A DNA stretch of 64,000 nucleotides. Source: Sphingomonas sp. YR710 (lineage in GTDB: Bacteria; Pseudomonadota; Alphaproteobacteria; Sphingomonadales; Sphingomonadaceae). This document shows, one piece after another, positions 42,367 through 51,596 of this stretch. The stretch lies in assembly GCF_900101455.1 (NCBI RefSeq), contig NZ_FMZJ01000008.1, forward strand, positions 1-64,000. The letters run 5' to 3'. The notes beneath the pieces were generated by a model. The model was given only the letters and a program-made list of their open reading frames with translations, ran no database searches and was not told the origin of the DNA. The translations under genes were made by a program, and so were the position numbers. Position 1 is the first letter of the stretch; each line of letters begins with the position of its first letter.

Positions 42367-43122
42367 TTATGCGTTGAACAGGGCTGCAGCCTTGCGATCG
42401 TTTGCAGCGAGTGCGCGATCGACGAGGCGCGGGGCGAGTGCGTTGATCCGGACGAACAGGTTTTCGGGAAAGCCGATCACGACATCGCGGCTACCCCTGG
42501 CGATAGCCGCCACGATCCGGTCGGCCACCAACTCGGGCGCGTCCATCGACATCTTCGTGGCTTCGGCGAAGGCCAGGACTTTCGCGGAATTCAGCGGCGT
42601 GCGGACCGCGCGCGGCGCGATATGGGTGACCGCTACACCGCTTCCCGCATATTCGCGGCGCAGCGCATCGCTCAGGCCCTTGAGGCCGGCCTTCGCGCTC
42701 GAATAGCTCACGAAATGGGCGAAGGGAATCGCGCCGAACACCGATCCGATATTGACGATCCGCCCCTGTCCGCGTTCAGCCATCGCAGGCAGCACAGCGC
42801 GCGACAACATCGCGGGGGCGATCAGGTTGATGACATAGCCGGCCCAGAGATTCTCGGGCGCCTGCTCCTCGAACGGCCCGAAATACTGGATTCCCGCGAG
42901 ATTGATCAGCGTATCGATCCCTCGACCGGCCAGATCCGCGGACAGAATTTGAAGGCCCTCGAACGTGCCGAGATCGCCCAGAATCGTCTCGTTCGCCGCA
43001 GGGCAGGGAATGCGATCGATGCCGATGACATAAGCGGAATGGCGCAGACGATCGGCGACGAGCGTTCCAATGCCGCCGGCAGCGCCGGTCAGTGCTATCG
43101 TCTTGCGTTCAGGCTGTTTCAT
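42367..43122 (-). CDS. Short-chain dehydrogenase/reductase
   Basis: A 251-residue classical SDR: TGAAGGIGTLVADRL at the cofactor loop, a shortened second strand region followed by NLAGIQYFGPFEEQ, catalytic Ser in NIGSVFGAIPFAHFVS and Tyr-x3-Lys in YSSAKAGLKGLSDALRRE. The end is hydrophobic (GFPENLFVRINALAPRLVDR). It overlaps the ligase-oxidase gene by 14 bp. With that enzyme it could reduce or oxidise an acyl-derived product. Confidence 0.9.
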   Translation of the reverse strand: MKQPERKTIALTGAAGGIGTLVADRLRHSAYVIGIDRIPCPAANETILGDLGTFEGLQILSADLAGRGIDTLINLAGIQYFGPFEEQAPENLWAGYVINLIAPAMLSRAVLPAMAERGQGRIVNIGSVFGAIPFAHFVSYSSAKAGLKGLSDALRREYAGSGVAVTHIAPRAVRTPLNSAKVLAFAEATKMSMDAPELVADRIVAAIARGSRDVVIGFPENLFVRINALAPRLVDRALAANDRKAAALFNA

Positions 43123-45151
43123 TCAGGCTCTCCATAGGGATGGCCGCGAAAACGCCGCCGAACAGATCGAACATCGCCTCGGCCATGGCCACGATCGCCT
43201 CGCGATCAGCGACATCGTCAATCTGGTTCATGTGCGTTTCGAAGAAGCGCATATGATCCTGGTCGAGCGCCCCATGCGATGTCAGGTAGCGGAACGCGGT
43301 TTCGGGCAGGTTCAGGCTGGCGCGGACGGCGCCTGCGCCGCTGGAGGCCAGTGCGATACTGGTGCCTTCGAGCACGAATACCATGCCGAACAAGCCCGCC
43401 GCATTTCCCTCGCGAATAGTGCGATAGGCATGGTCGATCATCGCGGCGGTTGCTGGCGAAGGGCCGTCGGCTACGGCGCGGGCCGGATCACCCCCGGCAG
43501 CGGCGATATCGTCGAGAATCCACTGCTCATGGCCTGATTCCTCGGCAATATAGTCGTCGAGCGCGGATTTCAGCACGGGCCGGTGACCGAGCCGATCACG
43601 GGCTTCGCGCAACAAAGGTACGGTGTGGCGGACATGATGATAGGCCTGCGCCAGATAGGCCAGATAGGTCTGGCGATCGATCCGGCCGGCCAGGCCGGCG
43701 CGCAACTGCGGCACAGCCAGCAGCCTGGCCCTGACCGGGGCCGTTCGCGCCACGAGCTGATCGAAAAAGGGCAGATCGGCGGCGCGCCGGAGAATGGCGG
43801 TACGGCGCAGGCGGCCATTCGCGGTCAATGTGCCATCTTGCGGCGAGAATGGGCGGCTTGGCTGCCAGGTATCGATCCGCGCATAAGCGGGCAGGCGGCT
43901 ATTGGCCTCCGCCACGGCCGCGGCAAGATCGGCGTCCCGCGCGCACGGCACCAGCAGCGCCGAGAGGCTGGCCGCGCCATCGCCATAGACCATCGCTTGG
44001 GCGATCACGGGCTGCGCGAGCAGCACTTCCTCCACCCATTCGGGCGAGACGTTGCGGCCATAGCCCGTGATCAGAAGGTTCGATTTGCGGCCTTCGACGA
44101 TGAGCCGACCGGCCGCATCGAGCCTTCCGATGTCCCCGGTCGCGATCGGCCCGGCGCTGCGCGGCGCCCCGATCGTGCCCAGATGGCCGGTGCCGTTGAC
44201 GATGATCTCGCCGTCATCGGCGATCGATATGGTGACGTGATCGAGCGGGGCGCCCGTGGTGCCCCGGCTGACCTCGCCAGGCTGTTCGATCGTCACCACC
44301 GATCCGCATTCGGTGAGCCCATAACCCTGGACGACAGGCAGATTGACCGCCTCGGCTGCCGCAAGCAGATCGATCGGAACGCGGGCACCGCCGACCGCCA
44401 CCAGGCGAAGGCCCGGCAAGCGCCATTGCCCCGCAGCCAGCGTGGCTGCCAGGCCCGCGAGTAATTCCGGAACGAGGATGAGGCTGGTCGCGCCCGTGGA
44501 CTGTACGGCTTCGATCAGCGTCGGCATGTCCGGCTGAAATGGATTGCCGAGTCCGATATTGGCGCCATCATATGCCGCGTACGTCCCGCCGGCCAGCAGG
44601 CTGGCGTAGAGGCCCGCGACATTTTCGAGCAGAACACCCAAAGGCAGCACCGGCATGTGGACACCAGCCATGCCCGCGCCGAACCGCGCCACGACCGCCG
44701 AGGCGGTTGCCAGCATCGCGTCGTCGGACAGGCAGATGCCCTTGGGGGCAGCCGTCGATCCCGACGTATAACTGATCTTGGCGGTGCCGGCCGGAACATC
44801 GGCAGGGATGTGGTGCAGGAGAGCTATGCCATCGGTCGATACCACTGCGATTGCTCCGGCATCGGCCAGCGCGGCTTCGGACTGGGCCATCGAAAAAAAA
44901 GGCGGCAGTGGGACACAGGGCAGGTGCAGGGCCAGCAAGGCGAGGTCGGTGAGAATCCAGTCCAGCCCATTGGGCAAAGCGATCCCGACCGGCCCGGACC
45001 GGTCCCCGATCGTCGCACGAATATGCACCGCCCGTGCCGCGATCCGCGCGGCAAGATCGCCATAGGACAAGGTTTCGCGGTCGTTACGGATCGCGATCCG
45101 GTCGGGAAAAGATAGGGAGCGATCGACGATCGCATCGAGCAATCGGCTCAC
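43109..45151 (-). CDS. Fusion of adenylate-forming ligase and heme-oxygenase-like diiron domain
   Basis: A 680-residue two-domain enzyme. Residues 1-460 are an AMP-binding acyl/aryl ligase: ISYTSGSTAAPKGICLSDDA, QGYGLTECGS, TGDIGRLDAAGRLIVEGRK, NLLITGYGRNVSPEWVEE. The A10 position reads GTLTANGRLRR, so the usual catalytic Lys appears as Arg. Residues about 470-680 form a heme-oxygenase-like diiron oxidase domain: YLAYLAQAYHHVRHTVPLL, E-x2-H in AEESGHEQW, Glu in FVLEGTS and H-x3-D-x2-H in SHGALDQDHMRFF, a complete ligand set. Similar domains occur in UndA and related C-C or N oxidases. It is coupled by ATGA to the upstream gene. The activated acid and oxidation product are unknown. Confidence 0.88.
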   Translation of the reverse strand: MSRLLDAIVDRSLSFPDRIAIRNDRETLSYGDLAARIAARAVHIRATIGDRSGPVGIALPNGLDWILTDLALLALHLPCVPLPPFFSMAQSEAALADAGAIAVVSTDGIALLHHIPADVPAGTAKISYTSGSTAAPKGICLSDDAMLATASAVVARFGAGMAGVHMPVLPLGVLLENVAGLYASLLAGGTYAAYDGANIGLGNPFQPDMPTLIEAVQSTGATSLILVPELLAGLAATLAAGQWRLPGLRLVAVGGARVPIDLLAAAEAVNLPVVQGYGLTECGSVVTIEQPGEVSRGTTGAPLDHVTISIADDGEIIVNGTGHLGTIGAPRSAGPIATGDIGRLDAAGRLIVEGRKSNLLITGYGRNVSPEWVEEVLLAQPVIAQAMVYGDGAASLSALLVPCARDADLAAAVAEANSRLPAYARIDTWQPSRPFSPQDGTLTANGRLRRTAILRRAADLPFFDQLVARTAPVRARLLAVPQLRAGLAGRIDRQTYLAYLAQAYHHVRHTVPLLREARDRLGHRPVLKSALDDYIAEESGHEQWILDDIAAAGGDPARAVADGPSPATAAMIDHAYRTIREGNAAGLFGMVFVLEGTSIALASSGAGAVRASLNLPETAFRYLTSHGALDQDHMRFFETHMNQIDDVADREAIVAMAEAMFDLFGGVFAAIPMESLNETA

Positions 45152-45696
45152 GCCGCGAGCGCCCGCTTCGCGAAATAGCGTGCCAAGGCTTCGGCACCGG
45201 CGCCGATTGGGCCTGCGCAGACAACGGGATCAAGCGCATAATAATGGCCCCAGTCGGCAGGCTCCGCTCCGAGCCGTTCGATCCGCGCGGGGGTCAGCTC
45301 GACGATCGGAATGCCGATCCGCCCGAACATGCGGCGGAGCGGCAGCGTAAGCGTGGCGACCGCATAGTCGTAGCGGTCGCCTAAGTCCTCCGCCGATCCG
45401 GTCCACAACTTCAGCAAAGCTGCAGATGGAGCGGCGGCCAGACAGCCGAGCTCGACGATCCGGTCGCGGCCGATCGGCTTGCCGATATGGCGTCCGAGCA
45501 CCTGCTCTATACTTTCGTCGAAATAACTTTCGAGGAAGAGACACCCTTCCTCGCCGCCGCGATAGCCGATTACTGCCAGTGGCAGATCGGCAGCATCGGC
45601 AACGACGCGCCACGTATCATAGTCGGCGGCCACGTGGGCCCGATGATGGTATGCGAATTGGTGCCGCACATAATCGCGGACGATTTCCTGACGCAT
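45148..45696 (-). CDS. Thermostable-hemolysin family, LuxI/GNAT-like protein
   Basis: A 182-residue protein of the T_hemolysin family (PF12261): HRAHVAADYDTWRVVAD, CLFLESYFDESIEQVLGRHI, RDRIVELGCLAAAPSAA and GHYYALDPVVCAGPI. The pattern of acidic FLESYFD and RIVELG segments resembles the acyltransferase/AHL-synthase fold, and hemolysis is probably not the native role. ATG 45696 has GGGAG upstream; a TTG at 45711 is less likely. It is the first gene of the string and is joined by ATGA (45148-45151) to the ligase-oxidase fusion. Confidence 0.85.
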   Translation of the reverse strand: MRQEIVRDYVRHQFAYHHRAHVAADYDTWRVVADAADLPLAVIGYRGGEEGCLFLESYFDESIEQVLGRHIGKPIGRDRIVELGCLAAAPSAALLKLWTGSAEDLGDRYDYAVATLTLPLRRMFGRIGIPIVELTPARIERLGAEPADWGHYYALDPVVCAGPIGAGAEALARYFAKRALAA

Positions 45697-46297
45697 TGCA
45701 ACTCCCGCCAACAGGTTCGTGCGAGAGACGGCGCATTGGGGCGCCGACCTCAGTCCTATGGCGCGGAAATACGTACTTTCGCGGCCGCTTCGGTCTCGGG
45801 GCGAAGGTTGTCGGCACGCGGTGTGCCGTTGTCATCACCGATCTTGCCCTCAAGGCCAATATTGTCACCGCGATCGAAACAGCCATTGCGGCCTTCCCAT
45901 CTTCGCCGATGGTCGGCGGCGCCCGGGGGCTTCGTGCAGGTGGCGAATGGTATCGCTGCCGCGCGCCGTGCGCGGAAGGAAAGTTATTGGATATCAACGA
46001 TATAACAAAAAGCCCGCCCACCAAAGGGTCCGGCAAGTGTCGGCGCCGTTGCGCTGCTTGAACTGCCTGAGCACCTGGTGGACTTGGTGAGAATGTCATC
46101 ACCGATTTGTGGGGTTAACCCGCCGTTCGGTAGCAGGGCTTGAATCGGCAGGTTTCGCACAGAAATCGGTCACTCCCCGCCGGAGGTAATTGTCGTTTCA
46201 GGCCGCAGACTGTTGACTCTTCGTGAGTTGCTGACAATTTTGAGCGTCACTCTTGATGGCCTCTCCGAGGCGATGTTCCGATTGGCTTCCTGATTAA
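45697..46297. other. Intergenic region between operon start and YeiH gene
   Basis: About 600 bp with no supported gene. It must hold the promoter of the leftward string. Overlapping frames on both strands in 45.7-46.1 kb are of unlike composition to any family I know, and may be a decayed remnant. The right part (46.1-46.3 kb) is less GC-rich, with short near-repeats around gactcttcgtgag and gagcgtcactcttg. No tRNA, terminator or sigma-54 site is clear. Confidence 0.5.
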
Positions 46298-47332
46298 TCA
46301 GATTAAAAGGTGAGCGACCGTCACAGCCAGCAGCAACGCGGCAAGTGTCGGAACGACAATGATCAAGATTGGCCTCAACCCACCGCCTCTAAGGGCGGCC
46401 ATCGGAGCGCGTATACCGGTGGCGGCGACGGCTCCCGCGAGCAGGGCGGTCGCGCTGGAATTCAGGTAGTGAGCCACGCCTGATGGCACCAGCCCGAATG
46501 AATTTACTCCGGCCATTGCAAAGAAGCCCAGAACGAATAGCGGGAAGCGTATCGCCCTCGGCCCATGAGCGTCGCGTGGGAACGCCAACGAAACAATTGT
46601 CAGCACGGGGGCCAGCAATGCCACCCGGGTGAGCTTCACGATCGCGGCTGTCTCGCCGGCCGGCGGCGAAAAGGAATAGCCGGCGCCGATCGCCTGGGCG
46701 ACATCGTGAATCGCCGCGCCGAACAAAAATCCGGCCTGACGGTCATTGAGGTCAATCATATGCGCGATGATCGGATAGGTGAACATCGCGGTCGCGCTCA
46801 GAGCTGCGATACCGACCAGGACACTGGCCAATTGCGCCCTATCGATCCGCCGTTGGCCGAGGACGGCCGCGACCGCGAGCGCAGCAGATGCACCGCATAT
46901 TGCCACCGACGCGCCCGCCAGGACTCCGAAAGCAGCGCCGGCGCCGGCCATACGTGCCACGACAACGCCCGAACATATGGTGACGGTAACAATGCACATG
47001 ACCGCGATCAACGCCGTGGGGCCAAGGTCTGCTATCTGTTCCAGCGTGACCCGGGCGCCCAGCAGCACGATACCCAACCGCAAGGCGGGCCCCGACGCGA
47101 CGCTCAAGCCGGCAGAGAGCCGCTGGTCGGTGCTCAGGAAATTTAGCGCTAGACCGATCAGGAGCGCCATCAGTGTCAGCGGCGCACCGTACCGATCGGT
47201 GAGGTAGCCCGCCGCAAGGGTGGCGGCGCAAATCACGGCGAGTCCGGCTGGGTAGTCGCGCCATTTTCTTGGAGCGCTTGGGATCAGATCGCCATAAAGG
47301 TCGGCAGCCATCGGCCGTTGCTGGATCGTCAT
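46298..47332 (-). CDS. YeiH family putative sulfate exporter
   Basis: A 344-residue integral membrane protein of about ten helices, UPF0324/YeiH type: LGIVLLGARVTLEQIADLGP, GASVAICGASAALAVAAVLG, FLFGAAIHDVAQAIGAGYSF, GETAAIVKLTRVALLAPVLT and FVLGFFAMAGVNSFG are diagnostic. Transport of sulfite/sulfate has been proposed for relatives. I prefer ATG 47332, with GGGAA upstream; GTG 47383 would overlap the preceding gene. It forms a probable pair with the DUF6356 gene. Confidence 0.92.
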   Translation of the reverse strand: MTIQQRPMAADLYGDLIPSAPRKWRDYPAGLAVICAATLAAGYLTDRYGAPLTLMALLIGLALNFLSTDQRLSAGLSVASGPALRLGIVLLGARVTLEQIADLGPTALIAVMCIVTVTICSGVVVARMAGAGAAFGVLAGASVAICGASAALAVAAVLGQRRIDRAQLASVLVGIAALSATAMFTYPIIAHMIDLNDRQAGFLFGAAIHDVAQAIGAGYSFSPPAGETAAIVKLTRVALLAPVLTIVSLAFPRDAHGPRAIRFPLFVLGFFAMAGVNSFGLVPSGVAHYLNSSATALLAGAVAATGIRAPMAALRGGGLRPILIIVVPTLAALLLAVTVAHLLI

Positions 47333-47366
47333 ACCGGTTCCCGGGCCCAGCCTGCATCCAATGATC

Positions 47367-47618
47367 TCATTCCGCAGCGACACGCGTATTTTCGACGGCG
47401 GCGGGTTTCGCCGACACGCGGTTTGTGATCATCCGATCATGAAGCATCGCGACCCGCCCACTACCCGTCCTTTCAAACAGGAAGGGCAGAAACGCATGCA
47501 CCAGACAGGCCACGCCGCCGAGCAACAGGTGGCGCGCAAAGAACAATGCCTGCCCCATATGCTCGCCATAGCTTTCACCGACGCTGCGCGGATGGGCCAG
47601 AAAATACCGATCGAGCAT
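47367..47618 (-). CDS. DUF6356 membrane protein
   Basis: An 83-residue protein with one hydrophobic helix (ALFFARHLLLGGVACLVHAF LPF) flanked by the N-terminal HPRSVGESYGEHMGQ and the C-terminal TGSGRVAMLHDRM, which match DUF6356 found widely in sphingomonads. Function unknown. It is divergent, by 112 bp, from the Lrp regulator and is followed by the YeiH gene 34 bp after its stop. Confidence 0.82.
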   Translation of the reverse strand: MLDRYFLAHPRSVGESYGEHMGQALFFARHLLLGGVACLVHAFLPFLFERTGSGRVAMLHDRMITNRVSAKPAAVENTRVAAE

Positions 47619-47730
47619 GGGGTTTCCTTCTTCTTGCGAGGAGAGGATAGACAGGGTGATCGGAAATATGGTTCTTTTGTTGCTGCTGAACCGGCCTAAC
47701 TTCGCAATTACGTGCTAGAGGAAGCGATTT

Positions 47731-48201
47731 ATGGAGAATTTTAGTCTCGACCGAATCGATCGCCGGATTCTTGAAATTCTGCAAAGCGATGCGACCAGAT
47801 CCGTGGTCGAGATCGGGGAAGCTGTCGGCTTGTCTGCAACCCCTTGCTGGAAGCGCATAAAGAGACTTGAGAAAGAGGGCTTTATCGAACGCCGCGTCGC
47901 GATTCTCAGCCGTGAACGGCTTGGCTTGGGCGTGACCGTGATCGTTGCCATTCGGACTGCGCGCCACAGCGAGGAATGGCTAGAAGTTTTCGCCGCCGGT
48001 GTTTCCCGCATTCCGGAGGTGGTCGAATTCTACCGGATGAGCGGCGAGATCGACTATCTCCTGAAAATCGTTGCGCGAGATATCGCCGATTACGATCGGA
48101 TTTATCGGAAGCTCACCAAAGTCGCTGATTTGCACGATGTGAGTTCTTCTTTTGCCATGCAGGAGATCAAATCGACGACGGCCCTGCCACTCTTTGATTA
48201 G
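47731..48201 (+). CDS. Lrp/AsnC family transcriptional regulator
   Basis: A 156-residue regulator: N-terminal HTH (LDRIDRRILEILQSDATRSV, SATPCWKRIKRLEKEGFIER) and C-terminal RAM ligand domain (GVTVIVAIRTAR, FYRMSGEIDYLLKIVARDIA DYD). Lrp proteins respond to amino acids. It is divergent from DUF6356/YeiH and lies 378 bp before a TonB receptor followed by an aromatic-type aminotransferase, so it probably controls one or both sides. Confidence 0.93.
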   Translation: MENFSLDRIDRRILEILQSDATRSVVEIGEAVGLSATPCWKRIKRLEKEGFIERRVAILSRERLGLGVTVIVAIRTARHSEEWLEVFAAGVSRIPEVVEFYRMSGEIDYLLKIVARDIADYDRIYRKLTKVADLHDVSSSFAMQEIKSTTALPLFD

Positions 48202-48579
48202 GCCAATGCGCGGCCCGATCGTTTCTTGCGCCGCCACCTGATTCGGATTACGCCAAGGCAAGAACTTTCGCCCCGGATGGAGGCTGAAAAGCGCATGAAA
48301 TTCCACAATATGCCCCAAAAAGAAAAAATATACTGCGCCGATGGGGGTTAAGACAGCATAGTTTGGAACAAATTTTCGGATCAACACAGCTATGATCCTA
48401 AGGGCCGAAAGGCGGGTCTAACCGCCGGGTGCCACTATCAAAGTTGGGGATATCGCCAGTTGGGTGTGTTGCGTGACCAGCAACGGGAGCGCTTTGCGCC
48501 CCGGTTCGACGGATCGACGGGGAAGGTAGTCCGCAGTGCGTGTAGACTACCTAAAGGCGAACAAAATTGGGGAACAATC
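48202..48579 (+). other. Leader region of the TonB receptor gene
   Basis: No gene is supported in these 378 bp. A notably A-rich tract (caaaaagaaaaaatata, about 48309-48325) and AT-rich patches near 48350-48395 suggest promoter and Lrp-type binding DNA upstream of the receptor; exact sites cannot be assigned. An in-frame extension of the receptor from 48460 has no signal-peptide sense. Confidence 0.45.
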
Positions 48580-51546
48580 ATGGTCTATGGCACAAGATAT
48601 TCATCCAGGCTCCGACCTTTACTGAAAGGTAGCGCCGCTGTTTCGGCATTATGCTTGCACGCAGCGGCATTCTCACAAGTCGTATCTCCGACGCCTGCTG
48701 CACAGGGGCAGCCAGAAACGTCATCACCGGACGCAGCCCAATCGAGCGCGAGCAGCGACATCGTCGTTACCGGTTCGCGGATCAGCCGGCGCGATTATAG
48801 CTCGGCCTCGCCCATTTCGACCGTCTCGTTGGAAGCGATCAAATCGACGGGCGAAGTCACGCTGGAAAAATCGCTTATGACCTTGCCGCAATTCGGCATC
48901 GGTGAGAATAGTACGCAGACGGGCTTCGGTTCGACCGGCCAGGCGACGCTGAACCTGCGTGGACTTGGTGCCTTTCGTAACCTGGTGCTTCTGGACGGCC
49001 GCCGCATGCAGCCTTCCAATGTCCAGCAGGCGGTCGATATCAACACCATTCCGAAGTCCCTGATCGAGAGCGTCGAAGTTATCACCGGCGGCGCATCTGC
49101 GGTTTACGGATCGGATGCGATCGCGGGTGTCGTGAACTTCCGGACCAGGAAGAATTTCCAGGGCCTGATGCTGGACGGACAATCCAACATCACCGGGCAC
49201 GGCGATGGCAAAGTAGTGGACGTTGCCGGTACGCTGGGCAGCAATTTTGCCGACGGCCGCGGTAATGCCGTGATTTCGATGTCCTATTCGAAGCGCAATC
49301 CCGTCGGATTCCAGTCACGCGCCTTCTATCGCGAGAACCGGGGCGGAACCGATCTTCGGATTCCAACCGGAGCCTATACGGTCGGTTCAAACGCCCCCTC
49401 GCAGGCGGCAATCAATGCGTTGTTCAGCAGCTACGGCGTCGCAGCGGGATCGGTCTCGCGGAATGCCGCTCTCAGTTTCAATGCCGATGGCACCTTGTTC
49501 AGCGCCAGCAACGGCGTCTTCAATTACAAGGGCTCGCAAGGCGGGTTATTGTTCAACACTGGCACTCAGGTGAATAATCTGAATGTGTATCTGACGCTGC
49601 AGGCACCCTTGGAGAGATATACTGCGTTCGGCCGAACGACTTACGAACTCACGCCGGATATCACAGCATTTGGCCAGTTCCAATATGCGAACTATTCAAC
49701 CCAGGTCGTCGTGGAATCCGGCAATACGGCCTTGTCGATCCCGGTGACCAATCCGTTCATCCCGGCGGCGCTGAGTACCTTGCTCGCCAGCCGCGCCAAT
49801 CCCACCGCAAATCTGACCTTGCAGAAACGGTTCCTGGAAGCCGGTCCGCGCCTGACCAACAGAGATTTCGAGGTCGTGCAGCTCGTCGGGGGGCTGCAGG
49901 GCAAGCTCACGGGCATCGACGGTTCGTGGGAAGTCTATGGCTCGCACGGATCGACCTCGATCGATGAAAACCAACCCGGGTCCGTGCTCATTTCGTCGCT
50001 GAAAGCGCTTCTCAACGCCGCCGATGGCGGCAAAAGCATCTGCGCGGGCGGTTACAACCCATTCGGCGTCACGACCTTGTCGTCCGCCTGCCAAAGCTAT
50101 CTGGTGGCTTCGCCCTATCGCAAGACGACACTCAAGCAGGATGTGATCGAAGCGAACATTCAGGGCGGTCTGCTGACACTGCCCGGAGGACAGCTCCGGT
50201 TTGCTGCAGGCGCCGATTACCGGCGCAATAGCTATGCAACCAACGTCGACCGCATCCTTCAGCAGGCTGATGTCGTCGGTGTTCTGTTCACCAGCGACAG
50301 CTCGGGATCGACGAGTGTCAAGGAAATCTACGGCGAACTGCTTGTCCCGATCATGAAGGACATGCCCTTCGTCCACAGCCTCGATCTCGATCTGGGTTAT
50401 CGCTACTCCGACTATAACCTCTCAGGCGGTGTCCACACCTACAAGGCGGACGTGACATGGGCACCGGTGCCCATGTTGCTGTTCCGCGGCGGCTACGCCC
50501 GTGCCGTTCGCGCGCCGAGCGTGGGTGAGCTGTTCGTTCCGAATAACGGCGCGATCCCGAACATCGGTGAGGCGTCCAACGGGCTCGGCGACCCCTGCAC
50601 GCTCGGCAGCCCTGCCCGGTTCGGCAGCAATGCTTCGGCTGTACGATCGCTCTGCATTGCGCAAGGTGTGCCCGCGGCCGTGGTTGATACGTTCGTGAAT
50701 ACCCAGAACGAGACCAACGCAACCAATTCCGGCAACCTTGCGCTGAAGCCCGAAACCGCCGACACGTTTACGGCAGGCGTCGTGATCAGCCCGAAGTTGG
50801 AAGCGCCGTGGTTTTCACGGCTGAATTTCACCGTCGATTATTATAATATCAAAGTGACGAACGCGATCGGGGTTGTCGCGGCGGGGCAAAGCCTCGCATC
50901 CTGCTTCAACTACAATGGATCGAATCCGACATATTCAAGCACGAACTTCTTTTGCAAGAACGTCACGCGCGATGCCGATGGCCGACTGCTCAATGTCTTC
51001 CAGCCGACCCTGAATCTCGGTGCCTACAAGACCGCCGGCGTCGATTTTCAGCTGGATTGGTCGATCGCGCTTGACGCAATCGGCCTCTCGCCATCCTCCT
51101 ATCTGGACCTCAATTCTTCTGTCAGCTGGCTCGACAAGTTCGACGTACAAACCGCGGCGGGCGGCGTATTTGCGCATTATGCCGGTACGGTCGGTTCGAC
51201 CGCCAACGGCCAGCCCGGATCCTTGCCGAAGTGGAAGGCGGCAACCAGCCTGTCCTATCGCAATGAGGCCGCCACTCTCGGTCTTCGGTGGCGCTATCTG
51301 GGCGCGATGCAATCGGCGTCCAGGGCGACGAATCCGGCGTCGACGACACCGGGCCAATCCCCGTACAATCTCTTCGACCTATATGCCTCGATCAATGTCC
51401 TGAAGGATTACGCATTCCGTTTCGGGGTCAACAATCTGTTCGACAGGGATCCGCCCCGACTTGGCGGACAATTTGGCGTCACCGAAGCCAGTACCTACGA
51501 TGTTCTCGGCCGCACCTTCTACGTTGGTGTCAACGTCAAATTCTGA
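48580..51546 (+). CDS. TonB-dependent receptor, large sphingomonad type
   Basis: A 988-residue outer membrane receptor. Signal peptide (about 12-33, PLLKGSAAVSALCLHAAAFS), a TonB-box region with Gln/Ser/Pro linker, plug domain (DIVVTGSRISRRDYSSASPI, LNLRGLGAFRNLVLLDGRRM, INTIPKSLIESVEVITGGAS AVYGSDAIAG) and barrel ending FYVGVNVKF with terminal Phe. No STN domain, so it does not signal by itself. ATG 48580 has GGGGAAC upstream. The plug resembles the NicA/carbohydrate-peptide receptors abundant in Sphingomonadaceae. Genes following (secreted protein, aminotransferase, DUF4198) suggest peptide, amino-acid or metal complex uptake. Confidence 0.93.
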   Translation: MVYGTRYSSRLRPLLKGSAAVSALCLHAAAFSQVVSPTPAAQGQPETSSPDAAQSSASSDIVVTGSRISRRDYSSASPISTVSLEAIKSTGEVTLEKSLMTLPQFGIGENSTQTGFGSTGQATLNLRGLGAFRNLVLLDGRRMQPSNVQQAVDINTIPKSLIESVEVITGGASAVYGSDAIAGVVNFRTRKNFQGLMLDGQSNITGHGDGKVVDVAGTLGSNFADGRGNAVISMSYSKRNPVGFQSRAFYRENRGGTDLRIPTGAYTVGSNAPSQAAINALFSSYGVAAGSVSRNAALSFNADGTLFSASNGVFNYKGSQGGLLFNTGTQVNNLNVYLTLQAPLERYTAFGRTTYELTPDITAFGQFQYANYSTQVVVESGNTALSIPVTNPFIPAALSTLLASRANPTANLTLQKRFLEAGPRLTNRDFEVVQLVGGLQGKLTGIDGSWEVYGSHGSTSIDENQPGSVLISSLKALLNAADGGKSICAGGYNPFGVTTLSSACQSYLVASPYRKTTLKQDVIEANIQGGLLTLPGGQLRFAAGADYRRNSYATNVDRILQQADVVGVLFTSDSSGSTSVKEIYGELLVPIMKDMPFVHSLDLDLGYRYSDYNLSGGVHTYKADVTWAPVPMLLFRGGYARAVRAPSVGELFVPNNGAIPNIGEASNGLGDPCTLGSPARFGSNASAVRSLCIAQGVPAAVVDTFVNTQNETNATNSGNLALKPETADTFTAGVVISPKLEAPWFSRLNFTVDYYNIKVTNAIGVVAAGQSLASCFNYNGSNPTYSSTNFFCKNVTRDADGRLLNVFQPTLNLGAYKTAGVDFQLDWSIALDAIGLSPSSYLDLNSSVSWLDKFDVQTAAGGVFAHYAGTVGSTANGQPGSLPKWKAATSLSYRNEAATLGLRWRYLGAMQSASRATNPASTTPGQSPYNLFDLYASINVLKDYAFRFGVNNLFDRDPPRLGGQFGVTEASTYDVLGRTFYVGVNVKF

Positions 51547-51596
51547 TCGCCACCAAACCGATTTCCACCTGAGTCATCCTCCAGTGAAGGGAATAT

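Noticed and set aside
45487-46102. Overlapping frames in the gap before YeiH
   Set aside because: Frames on both strands lack family similarity and start inside the neighbouring gene's antisense; reported only as a possible remnant.
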